Positions 1-6,439 are shown, counted from the stretch's first letter. The stretch: DNA of 8,600 nt from Gorillibacterium sp. (GCA_014380705.1 JACMJI010000431.1:1-8600), one strand, 5' to 3'. Notes: generated from the letters alone by a model not told the origin. Program-made: numbers and translations.

Positions 1-89
1 ACCTAATGCCGCGCAGCTTCAAGCGGTGAGGTTTGACAGAAAATCCTCATCCCGATACACGTCTCTATCTATTTGTATTTCCTGATCTA
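1..89. other. Leader of the tRNA cluster, no gene
   Basis: No tRNA fold, protein gene or terminator can be supported in these first 89 bases. The only notable signal is a perfect TTGACA hexamer at 33-38, listed separately as a possible promoter. More tRNA or rRNA genes may lie to the left, outside the window, but nothing visible here proves it. Confidence 0.5.
33..61 (+). promoter_or_regulatory. Possible promoter of the tRNA cluster
   Basis: A perfect -35 hexamer TTGACA at 33-38 is followed, after 17 bases, by TACACG at 56-61, which matches the -10 consensus at only 3 of 6 positions. The first tRNA begins 28 bases further on, a plausible distance for a stable RNA promoter. The -10 is weak, so this is tentative. 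Confidence 0.35.
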
Positions 90-162
<73 letters not shown>

Positions 163-176
163 CCTTTACTGTATTG

Positions 177-262
177 GGAGGCTTAGCGAAGCGGCCAAAC
201 GCAGCAGACTGTAAATCTGTTCTCTGACGAGTTCGGTGGTTCAAATCCATCAGCCTCCACCA
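177..262 (+). tRNA. tRNA-Tyr (GTA)
   Basis: A class II tRNA with a long variable arm. The acceptor arms are GGAGGCT (177-183) and AGCCTCC (252-258), the discriminator is A at 259, and CCA is encoded at 260-262. The anticodon stem GCAGA/TCTGT holds the loop CTGTAAA with anticodon GTA at 211-213. The extra arm lies roughly at 221-234. It starts 14 bases after tRNA-Phe and is probably co-transcribed. It is the only one of the three with an encoded CCA. Confidence 0.97.
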
Positions 263-272
263 TTTTTATTAT

Positions 273-345
273 GAGACATTAGCTCAGTTGGTAGAGCACC
301 TGACTTTTAATCAGGGTGTCGTAGGTTCGAATCCTACATGTCTCA
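273..345 (+). tRNA. tRNA-Lys (TTT)
   Basis: A complete 73-base cloverleaf with acceptor arms GAGACAT (273-279) and ATGTCTC (338-344) and discriminator A at 345. The anticodon stem CCTGA/TCAGG encloses the loop CTTTTAA, with anticodon TTT at 306-308. The T arm contains GGTTCGAATCC. CCA is not encoded. It begins 10 bases after tRNA-Tyr and is the last gene before the terminator at 357-402. Confidence 0.97.
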
Positions 346-356
346 TCTCATATATA

Positions 357-402
357 AGCAGGGCTGCCTAACGGTAAACGTTGTGGCAGCCCTGCTTTTT
401 TT
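357..402 (+). terminator. Intrinsic terminator of the tRNA cluster
   Basis: A perfect 12-bp stem, AGCAGGGCTGCC (357-368) with GGCAGCCCTGCT (385-396), encloses a 16-base loop and runs into a tract of seven T residues (396-402). It begins 12 bases after tRNA-Lys, where the tRNA transcript should end. Confidence 0.93.
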
Positions 403-403
403 G

Positions 404-433
404 TTGTAATTATTATTCAATGGATTATAGAAT
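404..433 (+). promoter_or_regulatory. Possible promoter of the TagO/WecA-type gene
   Basis: TTGTAA at 404-409 is followed by overlapping -10 candidates: TATAGA (426-431, 16-base spacer) and TAGAAT (428-433, 18-base spacer). The -10 lies inside a small inverted repeat, GGATT/AATCC (422-435). The position just after the tRNA terminator and about 75 bases before the GTG start makes a promoter here likely, but the hexamers are only moderate matches. Confidence 0.35.
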
Positions 434-508
434 CCTCGATTTCTAAAAAAAGGTATAACCCCGTTCACCAAGGGAAGGATAACTTAAAAAAGAAACGGAG
501 GGAATGCC

Positions 509-1453
509 GTGCTCTATGCGATTCCCCTGTTCATCGGAGCGGGGATTGTTCTGTTTTTAGTTCCCTTTATTCGCCAAGCAGCCATTCATATTGGTTTTGT
601 GGATCTGCCCGGAAATCGTAAAATCCACGTTCATCCCGTACCATTAATGGGTGGAATTGCGATTTATGTCGGAGTTGTGGTTCCTATGCTGCTCTATGCT
701 GGATGGACGGCTCAGACGAAAACGGTATTGGTTGGGGGAACGATTCTTGTCATAACTGGGCTATGGGATGATTGGTACAAAACAAAAGGCAAGGATTTCC
801 CTGTATGGCCGAGACTAATCATTTATTTAATGGCTGCCACAGTGCCACTCTGGTTTGGGATTGAAATCGTCGGGCTGATGGGTTTAAAAAGTATCATATA
901 TTTTCCCCAGCTCTTGGCATGGATTGCAACCATAGTGTGGGTATTTGCCATCTCCAATATGATTAACTTTATCGACGGCGTAGATGGCTTGGCATCAGGA
1001 ATTGTGACGATTGCCTCCGCTGCGCTACTCATTGCCGCCTTATGGCAGCACCAGCAGGAGCCTGGAATTTTGGCTGCTATTATATGTGGGGTTTGTATCG
1101 CCTTTCTAACTTTTAATTTTTACCCAGCAAGAATTTTTATGGGAGATGCTGGGGCGATTTTTCTTGGTTATTCCATTGCGGTGCTTTCAGTGAATGGCTC
1201 ATTTAAAAGTGCAACGGTACTCTCTATCCTGATACCCATTCTTGCGCTAGGAGTACCCATTTTGGATACAACTGTTGTTTTCATGCGGAGGCTGTTGCGC
1301 GGTGGAGGGCTGCATAAAGCAGATAAGCTTCATACCCATCATATGTTAATGCGCTGGGGACTCACACAAGCCCAGACCGTTGCTTTCATGTATTTAATTG
1401 AGATAGCATTCACTCTTTTGGCTGTCATTGTGCTTCTTTCCTTTCGGAGGTAG
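509..1453 (+). CDS. MraY-family undecaprenyl-phosphate sugar-1-phosphate transferase (TagO/WecA type)
   Basis: This 314-residue polytopic membrane enzyme should transfer GlcNAc-1-phosphate (or a similar sugar phosphate) from a UDP-sugar to undecaprenyl phosphate, the first lipid-linked step of wall teichoic acid or surface polysaccharide synthesis. Family motifs occur in order: DLPGNRKIHVHPVPLMGG (32-49), the Asp pair in GLWDDW (84-89), NMINFIDGVDGLA (150-162), NFYPARIFMGDAGA (203-216), and the histidine motif LHTHHML (274-280). The rest is hydrophobic, as expected for about ten or eleven membrane segments. The His-His motif and RKIH segment fit TagO/WecA better than peptidoglycan MraY, which normally sits in the mur cluster. 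The start is GTG, with GGAGGG (497-502) six bases upstream; an ATG at 504 is out of frame. No transferase or export genes adjoin it, so the polymer it serves is not shown by context. Confidence 0.93.
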   Translation: MLYAIPLFIGAGIVLFLVPFIRQAAIHIGFVDLPGNRKIHVHPVPLMGGIAIYVGVVVPMLLYAGWTAQTKTVLVGGTILVITGLWDDWYKTKGKDFPVWPRLIIYLMAATVPLWFGIEIVGLMGLKSIIYFPQLLAWIATIVWVFAISNMINFIDGVDGLASGIVTIASAALLIAALWQHQQEPGILAAIICGVCIAFLTFNFYPARIFMGDAGAIFLGYSIAVLSVNGSFKSATVLSILIPILALGVPILDTTVVFMRRLLRGGGLHKADKLHTHHMLMRWGLTQAQTVAFMYLIEIAFTLLAVIVLLSFRR

Positions 1454-1565
1454 GTCTTTTCTCCTTGTACATAAGGGTGTTTTTTGTGCTTTTACCCCGA
1501 AAATATTTCTTTTTACGCGTATATTGGAGTATTATGGGGAAGAGAACAGGAGCGAGGGGCAGATT
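1454..1565. other. Gap between the transferase gene and the regulator gene
   Basis: There is no clear terminator after the transferase stop codon. A TATATT at 1520-1525 lacks a well-spaced -35. TGTACATA (1466-1473) followed by GTGTTTT (1477-1483) recurs upstream of the ATPase gene at 2700-2714. The last bases carry the regulator's ribosome binding site, GAGGGG (1554-1559). Confidence 0.4.
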
Positions 1566-2684
1566 ATGGACTGGGAGAAGCTTGCCATTCAATTGAAACA
1601 GATACTCGGTTCGGATGTTATCGTACGCGGAATCTCGCTAGAAGATTGGAAGAAGGCTTCTGGTGAACATAAAGATCAGGTACTCGCTAAAGAAGTTAAA
1701 CTGGAGGGTTCCTTGACTTTTTTACTGGAGTCGTCCATACCCGCAACATCATCCCAACAAGTGCTTGTTATGACTTTAGGGACGATCGAACTTAAGCCGC
1801 TAGAACGCAGTCTGGTAGAGCTTGCAATAGAGACGGCACGAACAGCAGAACGGCCTAAGATTGGCTCTCCTTCAGCTGAGGAGGAGCGTAAATCATTACT
1901 TGTACGCGATTGGTTTCAACATCAGCTTGAGATAGGTAATACGAATACAGAATTGACGGAGCCCCTTGCTTCCCAGCTTGGTTTCTATAAAGCCAGAGTT
2001 CCCTTTTTACTTAATGGGGAATTTTCAGGGGCGGATCAGGTTTCTTATCGAGATTTGAAGAAGCTCCTCGAGTCTTTTTTTGATACGGAAATTAACTTGA
2101 TTCCCTTGATGGATAAGGAATGGTTAATCTTCGCGCCGGAGACGCTTCTATCCGAAAGCTTTGGAGAAGGGGATACGGAGGAGACTGTAGAGGAAACCTT
2201 GACTTCCATTGCCGAGGGCTTATATGAGATGCTCTCCAATGAATGGTTGGGGGAATGCCATTTATCTGTGCACTATCCGGTCATACCTGCGAAGTTTCTG
2301 TTATCCGCTGCATTGTCTCTTCGAGAAACGATTTTACTGGGAAAAGCTTTTCATGTAGGCACTAACATCCATTTTCCATGGCGGCAGCATATGGAGAAAC
2401 TTCTCTATGCTATACCAGAAGCGGAGAAGAACCTGTTTATTAATCAGGTTTTTAAACGGGGCGATCCTGTGCTCGAAAGGGAGATGTTGTCTACGCTCGA
2501 AAGTTTTTTTGATCTGGAATGTAATGTTAGTGAGACTGCCAAAATATTATATATTCATCGGAACACTCTTCTATATAGACTGGACAAATTTAAACAAGAG
2601 ACAGGTCTTGATGTTCGGTCCTTTAATGATGCTGTCCTAATTAGGATTGCAGTACTATTGTATAAATTCACGAAAAGGCAGTAA
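1566..2684 (+). CDS. PucR/CdaR-type helix-turn-helix transcriptional regulator
   Basis: A 372-residue probable DNA-binding regulator. The C-terminus is a PucR-type helix-turn-helix: residues 320-340 (NVSETAKILYIHRNTLLYRLD) and on to about 368, with the characteristic HRNTLLYRL signature. This fold recurs in CdaR/PucR-type regulators of sugar-diacid and purine use. Residues about 140-285 resemble the degenerate GGDEF-like region of CdaR proteins, without a GGDEF motif. The first 130 residues are not recognised, and no classical sugar-diacid-binding domain is evident. The reading frame is open back to 1428, but ATG at 1566 is chosen because GAGGGG lies six bases before it, the residues upstream look non-coding, and a longer start would overlap the preceding gene. 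It lies 93 bases before the sugar ATPase gene, so control of that gene is a reasonable guess, not shown. The effector is unknown. Confidence 0.88.
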   Translation: MDWEKLAIQLKQILGSDVIVRGISLEDWKKASGEHKDQVLAKEVKLEGSLTFLLESSIPATSSQQVLVMTLGTIELKPLERSLVELAIETARTAERPKIGSPSAEEERKSLLVRDWFQHQLEIGNTNTELTEPLASQLGFYKARVPFLLNGEFSGADQVSYRDLKKLLESFFDTEINLIPLMDKEWLIFAPETLLSESFGEGDTEETVEETLTSIAEGLYEMLSNEWLGECHLSVHYPVIPAKFLLSAALSLRETILLGKAFHVGTNIHFPWRQHMEKLLYAIPEAEKNLFINQVFKRGDPVLEREMLSTLESFFDLECNVSETAKILYIHRNTLLYRLDKFKQETGLDVRSFNDAVLIRIAVLLYKFTKRQ

Positions 2685-2712
2685 GTTTTTTGTAGGGAGT
2701 GTACATAGTGTT

Positions 2713-2753
2713 TTGTTCTGGTCTGAGTTATCATATAGTTATAAACAGAACAA
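2713..2753 (+). promoter_or_regulatory. Promoter/operator region of the sugar ATPase gene
   Basis: A perfect 8-bp inverted repeat, TTGTTCTG (2713-2720) and CAGAACAA (2746-2753), flanks a -10-like TATAGT (2734-2739). Arm centres are 33 bases apart, about three helical turns. AGTTAT is directly repeated inside (2726-2731 and 2737-2742), one turn apart. The best -35 candidate, TTGTTC at 2713, is only 15 bases from the -10, so initiation may need an activator. The symmetry is directly visible; an operator role is inference. Confidence 0.4.
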
Positions 2754-2777
2754 TTATTTATTCGGGAGGAATTAAGC

Positions 2778-3902
2778 ATGGCAGGTGTACGTTTGCATCA
2801 TATCGTCAAGAAATACCCGGGTAACGATGAAGCAACAGTTAAAGATTTTCATTTAGATGTTCAAGATAAGGAATTTCTCGTTCTGGTCGGCGCGTCCGGC
2901 TGCGGTAAATCCACCACGCTTCGTATGATTGCTGGTTTGGAAGAAATTACGGAAGGCGAATTGTATATCGGCGACCGTTTGGTCAATGATGTAGCACCGA
3001 AAGATAGAGACATCGCGATGGTGTTCCAGTCTTACGCCCTGTATCCGCATATGAACGTTTATCAAAATATGGCATTTGGATTGAAGCTTCGTAAATTCAA
3101 AAAAGCAGACATCGACGCTCGCGTTCGTTCTGCTGCTAAGACTCTCGACATTGAGCATTTGCTTGATCGTAAACCAAAGGCTTTGTCTGGTGGTCAACGC
3201 CAACGTGTCGCTTTGGGACGCGCAATTGTTCGTGAGCCACAAGTGTTCTTGATGGATGAGCCTCTTTCTAACCTTGATGCTAAACTCCGCGTTCAAATGC
3301 GTGCAGAGATTAGCAAGCTTCACAAACGTCTCGGTACGACTTTCATCTACGTAACGCATGACCAGACGGAAGCTATGACCATGGGTCAGCGGATCGTTGT
3401 TATGGAGAAAGGGATCATTCAACAAGCAGCTACACCGGAAGAAATCTACAACCACCCGGTTAATATGTTCGTTGCAGGCTTCATTGGTTCCCCATCTATG
3501 AACTTCCTATCTGGTAAAATGGTTGAAGAAGGCGGCGCACTCCACTTCAAAGCACAAGGCTGTGACCTTGAAATGCCAGAAGGCAAAGCTAAAATTCTTC
3601 GTGCTAAAGGCTATATCAACAAAGAAATGATCTTAGGCGTACGTCCAGAAGATCTTCATGATGAGCCTATCTTCTTGGAAGGGTCTCCGAAGTCTATTGT
3701 CAATGCCCACATTGAAGTTTCGGAAAACCTTGGTTATGAAATGTATCTCTACATCATCGGTATTGGACCTGGATCCGTTATCGCTCGTGTTGACTCTCGT
3801 TCAGGTCTGAAGGACGGCGCAAACATTCGTTTAGCCTTCGATATGAACAAGGTACATTTATTTGACAAAGAGACTTCCGAGTCGATCCTTTTGGAGAAAT
3901 AA
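2778..3902 (+). CDS. ugpC: MsmX/UgpC-type multi-sugar ABC transporter ATP-binding protein
   Basis: A 374-residue cytoplasmic ATPase of the MalK/UgpC/MsmX group, which drives carbohydrate import. Visible motifs are Walker [10 protein letters not shown] (38-46), the Q-loop glutamine at 84, the ABC signature LSGGQ (136-140), Walker B VFLMDEP (156-162), D-loop SNLDAK (164-169) and the H-loop histidine 194. Residues from about 235 form the MalK-like regulatory/TOBE domain, including GVRPEDLH. Length is typical. No permease or binding-protein genes are in the window; a stand-alone gene is the known arrangement of B. subtilis MsmX, one ATPase shared by several importers. By direct count, 19 of 21 arginine codons are CGT or CGC, a sign of high expression. 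The start ATG follows GGGAGGA (2764-2770) by seven bases. The exact substrates (maltodextrin, glycerol phosphate or others) cannot be told from sequence. Confidence 0.95.
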   Translation: MAGVRLHHIVKKYPGNDEATVKDFHLDVQDKEFLVLVGASGCGKSTTLRMIAGLEEITEGELYIGDRLVNDVAPKDRDIAMVFQSYALYPHMNVYQNMAFGLKLRKFKKADIDARVRSAAKTLDIEHLLDRKPKALSGGQRQRVALGRAIVREPQVFLMDEPLSNLDAKLRVQMRAEISKLHKRLGTTFIYVTHDQTEAMTMGQRIVVMEKGIIQQAATPEEIYNHPVNMFVAGFIGSPSMNFLSGKMVEEGGALHFKAQGCDLEMPEGKAKILRAKGYINKEMILGVRPEDLHDEPIFLEGSPKSIVNAHIEVSENLGYEMYLYIIGIGPGSVIARVDSRSGLKDGANIRLAFDMNKVHLFDKETSESILLEK

Positions 3903-3918
3903 TTTCTTAGCAGCAATA

Positions 3919-3950
3919 GAAGGGTCAGCCATTCGGCTGACCCTTTCCTT
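3919..3950 (+). terminator. Intrinsic terminator after the sugar ATPase gene
   Basis: A perfect 10-bp stem, AGGGTCAGCC (3921-3930) with GGCTGACCCT (3935-3944), encloses the 4-base loop ATTC. It extends by an A-T and a G-T pair and is followed by TTTCCTT. It starts 16 bases after the stop codon and separates this gene from the hprK unit. Confidence 0.88.
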
Positions 3951-4002
3951 ATTACATCAGAATTTATAATTTTTTGAATAAGGTGGATTCTGATTCCACA
4001 TC

Positions 4003-4044
4003 GGTAAACGCACGGCGCCAAAGGACGCCGAAAGGCGTTTATCC
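4003..4044. repeat. Palindromic intergenic element with a nested GNRA hairpin
   Basis: The arms TAAACGC (4005-4011) and GCGTTTA (4035-4041) match perfectly, with flanking GG (4003-4004) and CC (4043-4044) extending the pairing around one unpaired base. Nested alternatives are CGGCG/CGCCG and ACGCC-GAAA-GGCGT (4025-4038), the latter closed by a GNRA-type tetraloop. There is no T tract, so it is not a terminator. It ends directly against the -35 of the proposed hprK promoter. The same arms recur at 6364-6380. Confidence 0.6.
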
Positions 4045-4073
4045 TTGTTACATAAGTTTTGTTGTTTTATAAA
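4045..4073 (+). promoter_or_regulatory. Probable sigma-A-type promoter of hprK
   Basis: TTGTTA (4045-4050) and TATAAA (4068-4073) are separated by an ideal 17 bases and match the consensus at 4 and 5 of 6 positions. Transcription would start near 4080, leaving a leader of about 90 bases before hprK. A second, weaker pair, TTGATT (4111-4116) and TACGAT (4134-4139), also has 17-base spacing. The preceding terminator at 3919-3950 makes a promoter in this gap necessary. Confidence 0.5.
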
Positions 4074-4171
4074 GGTTCCTTCAGATGCACATCATTAAAC
4101 GAAGGGCATGTTGATTTAAAGAGGCAATTCCATTACGATGTTATTATTGTATACAAGAAGGAGTATGCCAT

Positions 4172-5116
4172 ATGGCTAAGAAAGTTAAGGTTGCTGACCT
4201 CGTTAAACATTTCAAAATGGAAGTCATTTGTGGTGAGGAAGGCTTAAAGCGTCCCATTACGGTATCCGATCTCTATCGACCAGGATTGGAGATTGCAGGT
4301 TATTTTAATTATCACCCGAGTGATCGGGTGCAGATTCTTGGTAAAACCGAATTGACCTTTGCGGAGACACTTGCTGAAGAGGATCGTCAGGATCGTATGA
4401 ATCGTTTGGCATCTTCACCAGATACACCTTGTATTGTTGTAAGTCGGAGTCTTCCTGTACCAGAGCAGTTGGTAAGGATGGCAGAAGCCAACGGTCTTCC
4501 AATTCTGAGAAGCCCCCTGGCCACGACAACACTAATTGGTCAAACCACGGATTTTCTAGAAAGTAAGCTTGCACCCTCGACAACAATCCATGGTGTTCTG
4601 GTTGATATATATGGAATAGGCTTGCTCATCACAGGAAGCAGTGGTATCGGCAAAAGTGAGACAGCGCTTGAGCTTGTTAAGCGAGGACACCGACTTGTTG
4701 CCGATGATGCCGTGGAGATTCGCCAGACTGCGGAGAGTGTGTTGATCGGTAATGCACCGGAGTTGATTAAACACCTTCTTGAAATTCGTGGCGTCGGCAT
4801 TATTAATGTGATGACCCTTTTTGGTGCGGGCGCTGTACGCAGTAATACCAAAATCAACATGGTGGTTAAGCTCGAGACGTGGCAGCAGGAGAAGCAATAT
4901 GATCGATTGGGTCTAGATGAAGAAACAACGAAAATCATCGAAACCGACGTTCCTTTGTTGACCATTCCCGTTCGACCTGGACGGAATCTTGCCGTTATAA
5001 TTGAGGTCGGTGCGATGAACTATCGACTCAAGAGAATGGGCTTCAATGCGGCCTTGCAATTCACGAATAAACTAACAGAAAGTATTTCTGAGGGCTCGGA
5101 TGACGACATGGAATAA
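4172..5116 (+). CDS. hprK: HPr kinase/phosphorylase
   Basis: This 314-residue cytoplasmic enzyme phosphorylates Ser46 of HPr with ATP or pyrophosphate and removes the phosphate by phosphorolysis, setting carbon catabolite repression through CcpA. Residues 1-130 form the N-terminal HprK domain. The catalytic domain begins near His140 in the HGVLVDIYG segment, then Walker A GSSGIGKS (155-162), DDAVE (178-182), the family signature [11 protein letters not shown] (203-213), and the C-terminal [18 protein letters not shown] (268-285). Length matches the B. subtilis enzyme. The start ATG is preceded by AAGGAG (4158-4163), eight bases away; ATG at 4165 is out of frame. lgt follows after 42 bases with no terminator, so the two are probably co-transcribed, as in Bacillus. 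A 10-bp palindrome, TTGTATACAA (4147-4156), abuts the ribosome binding site. Confidence 0.98.
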   Translation: MAKKVKVADLVKHFKMEVICGEEGLKRPITVSDLYRPGLEIAGYFNYHPSDRVQILGKTELTFAETLAEEDRQDRMNRLASSPDTPCIVVSRSLPVPEQLVRMAEANGLPILRSPLATTTLIGQTTDFLESKLAPSTTIHGVLVDIYGIGLLITGSSGIGKSETALELVKRGHRLVADDAVEIRQTAESVLIGNAPELIKHLLEIRGVGIINVMTLFGAGAVRSNTKINMVVKLETWQQEKQYDRLGLDEETTKIIETDVPLLTIPVRPGRNLAVIIEVGAMNYRLKRMGFNAALQFTNKLTESISEGSDDDME

Positions 5117-5158
5117 GCTTGCTCCATGTAAAGCCTCTAAATGAAAGGAGTTTGAATT

Positions 5159-6259
5159 ATGGCAGTGGTAATTGACAAGATTGCATTCTCTATTGGGGTA
5201 CTTGATGTCACTTGGTATGGCATCATTCTGGCTTTGGGAGCACTTGGTGGACTTATTCTTGCCATCCGTGAAGGGAAACGCTTTGGGATTATCCCTGATT
5301 TTTTCATGGACTTGCTGCTCATAGGTGTCCCGTCTGCATTAGTGGGTGCGCGTATCTATTACGTGATCTTTCAGTGGGAGGACTATCGTGGAAACATCCT
5401 CGATGTGTTTAAGATCTGGGAGGGTGGCATCGCTATTTACGGCGCCTTAATCGGAGCATTCATCGGAACCTTTTTCTACATAAGAGCAAAGGGCTACAGT
5501 TTCTGGCGTATTGCCGATATTTGTGCACCAGGACTGCTGATTGGGCAACTGATCGGTCGTTGGGGAAATTTTATAAATCAGGAAGCGTACGGCGGACCGG
5601 TAAAAGAGAGTTTCCTCCAGGATACACTGCATCTTCCGAACTTTATTTTCAATCAAATGTTCATTAAGGGGGAGTATCACCATCCTACCTTTCTATATGA
5701 ATCTTTATGGAACTTGCTTGGATTGCTCCTCTACTTCTGGTTGAGAAGAAGGAACTTTTTCCGTTCGGGAGAAGGACTGCTTAGTTATTTAGTCTGGTAT
5801 TCGATTGGACGGTTCTTTATTGAGGGCCTGCGGACGGATAGCTTGGCTTTTGCTGGGCCAGATTGGTTGGCCTCTACAATGAATGCTTTATGGTCACCTA
5901 TGACGGTCCTCTTTGAGCAAGGAGCAATGGAGGTCGGGAAGAATGTCCGCAGTTCACAGCTTGTAGCCATCCTGCTGATTGTTGGTGCTATTGGTTTAAT
6001 GGTTTTCCGTCGAGTCAAAGGGTACTCTCATGAGTGCTACAGCGACCCCATTGTGTCCACCAAGGAACTTCCCGCAGCAGCAGATCCTGCTGAAACTACG
6101 CAAGTGGAAGAAGCCGAGGATACGAAAACAGCTCAATCATTGCCACCACAGGCGTTTGGGGTTGGCGAACCTGACGTACAAAGAGAAGTAGATGCTGATC
6201 CTGAAATGGATCAGATTGAACACTCATCAGAGGAAGCAAACTCGAGAGGTGCCGACTGA
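5159..6259 (+). CDS. lgt: Prolipoprotein diacylglyceryl transferase with long acidic C-terminal tail
   Basis: This polytopic membrane enzyme moves diacylglycerol from phosphatidylglycerol to the lipobox cysteine of prolipoproteins, the first step of lipoprotein maturation. Diagnostic motifs are TWYG (18-21), WEGGIAIYGALIG (87-99), GRWGNFINQEAYG (133-145), HHPTFLYES (174-182) and GRFFIEGLRTDSL (217-229). A last membrane segment spans about 267-283. At 366 residues it is some 80-90 longer than usual. The excess is mainly a hydrophilic tail (287-366) rich in Glu, Asp, Ala and Pro, plus extra sequence around 235-262. Tyr94 occupies the place of E. coli His103. The start ATG follows AAAGGAG (5144-5150) by eight bases. 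The tail seems frameshifted near its end: another frame continues an acidic sequence through VDADDSDKNE to a stop at 6303-6305. The catalytic core is intact. Confidence 0.97.
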   Translation: MAVVIDKIAFSIGVLDVTWYGIILALGALGGLILAIREGKRFGIIPDFFMDLLLIGVPSALVGARIYYVIFQWEDYRGNILDVFKIWEGGIAIYGALIGAFIGTFFYIRAKGYSFWRIADICAPGLLIGQLIGRWGNFINQEAYGGPVKESFLQDTLHLPNFIFNQMFIKGEYHHPTFLYESLWNLLGLLLYFWLRRRNFFRSGEGLLSYLVWYSIGRFFIEGLRTDSLAFAGPDWLASTMNALWSPMTVLFEQGAMEVGKNVRSSQLVAILLIVGAIGLMVFRRVKGYSHECYSDPIVSTKELPAAADPAETTQVEEAEDTKTAQSLPPQAFGVGEPDVQREVDADPEMDQIEHSSEEANSRGAD

Positions 6260-6270
6260 CGCACCATTAT

Positions 6271-6372
6271 CAGTAGACGCAGATGATTCAGATAAAAACG
6301 AATAACGTCCTTTAACAGTAGACGCAGATGATTCAGATAAAAACGAATAACGTCCTTTAACAGTAAACGCAG
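6271..6372. repeat. 45-bp perfect tandem duplication plus partial third unit
   Basis: Two identical 45-base units occupy 6271-6315 and 6316-6360. A third begins at 6361 but matches for only 12 bases, with one mismatch (CAGTAAACGCAG against CAGTAGACGCAG). Each full unit carries, in one frame, the codons for VDADDSDKNE and then TAA. The similar 12-mers at the unit start and in the following palindrome are likely slippage or recombination points. Confidence 0.95.
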
Positions 6373-6384
6373 CGCGTTTACTGT
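6360..6384. repeat. Short perfect palindrome, 11-bp arms
   Basis: ACAGTAAACGC (6360-6370, counting the A at 6360) pairs perfectly with GCGTTTACTGT (6374-6384) across the three-base loop AGC. No T tract follows, so it is not a standard terminator; it may protect the 3' end of the lgt message or be a repetitive element. Its inner arms TAAACGC/GCGTTTA are identical to those of the element at 4005-4041. Confidence 0.8.
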
Positions 6385-6439
6385 AGGGGCAATGAATTAA
6401 CCGTTAAGCAACTCTTGGTTCTGATATAGTAAAAGGGAT

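Noticed and set aside
1428..1565. 46-residue N-terminal extension of the regulator
   Set aside because: It would overlap the preceding gene, has no ribosome binding site and looks non-coding, whereas ATG at 1566 has GAGGGG six bases upstream.
2853..3455. 200-codon frame on the - strand inside the ATPase gene
   Set aside because: It lies opposite a strongly conserved, codon-biased gene and its translation has no recognisable domain; it is a shadow.
4059..4247. 62-codon frame overlapping the hprK start
   Set aside because: It has no ribosome binding site or conserved-looking sequence and conflicts with the well-supported hprK start.
4540..4965. 141- and 113-codon frames on the - strand inside hprK
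   Set aside because: They are opposite the conserved catalytic domain of hprK and resemble no protein.
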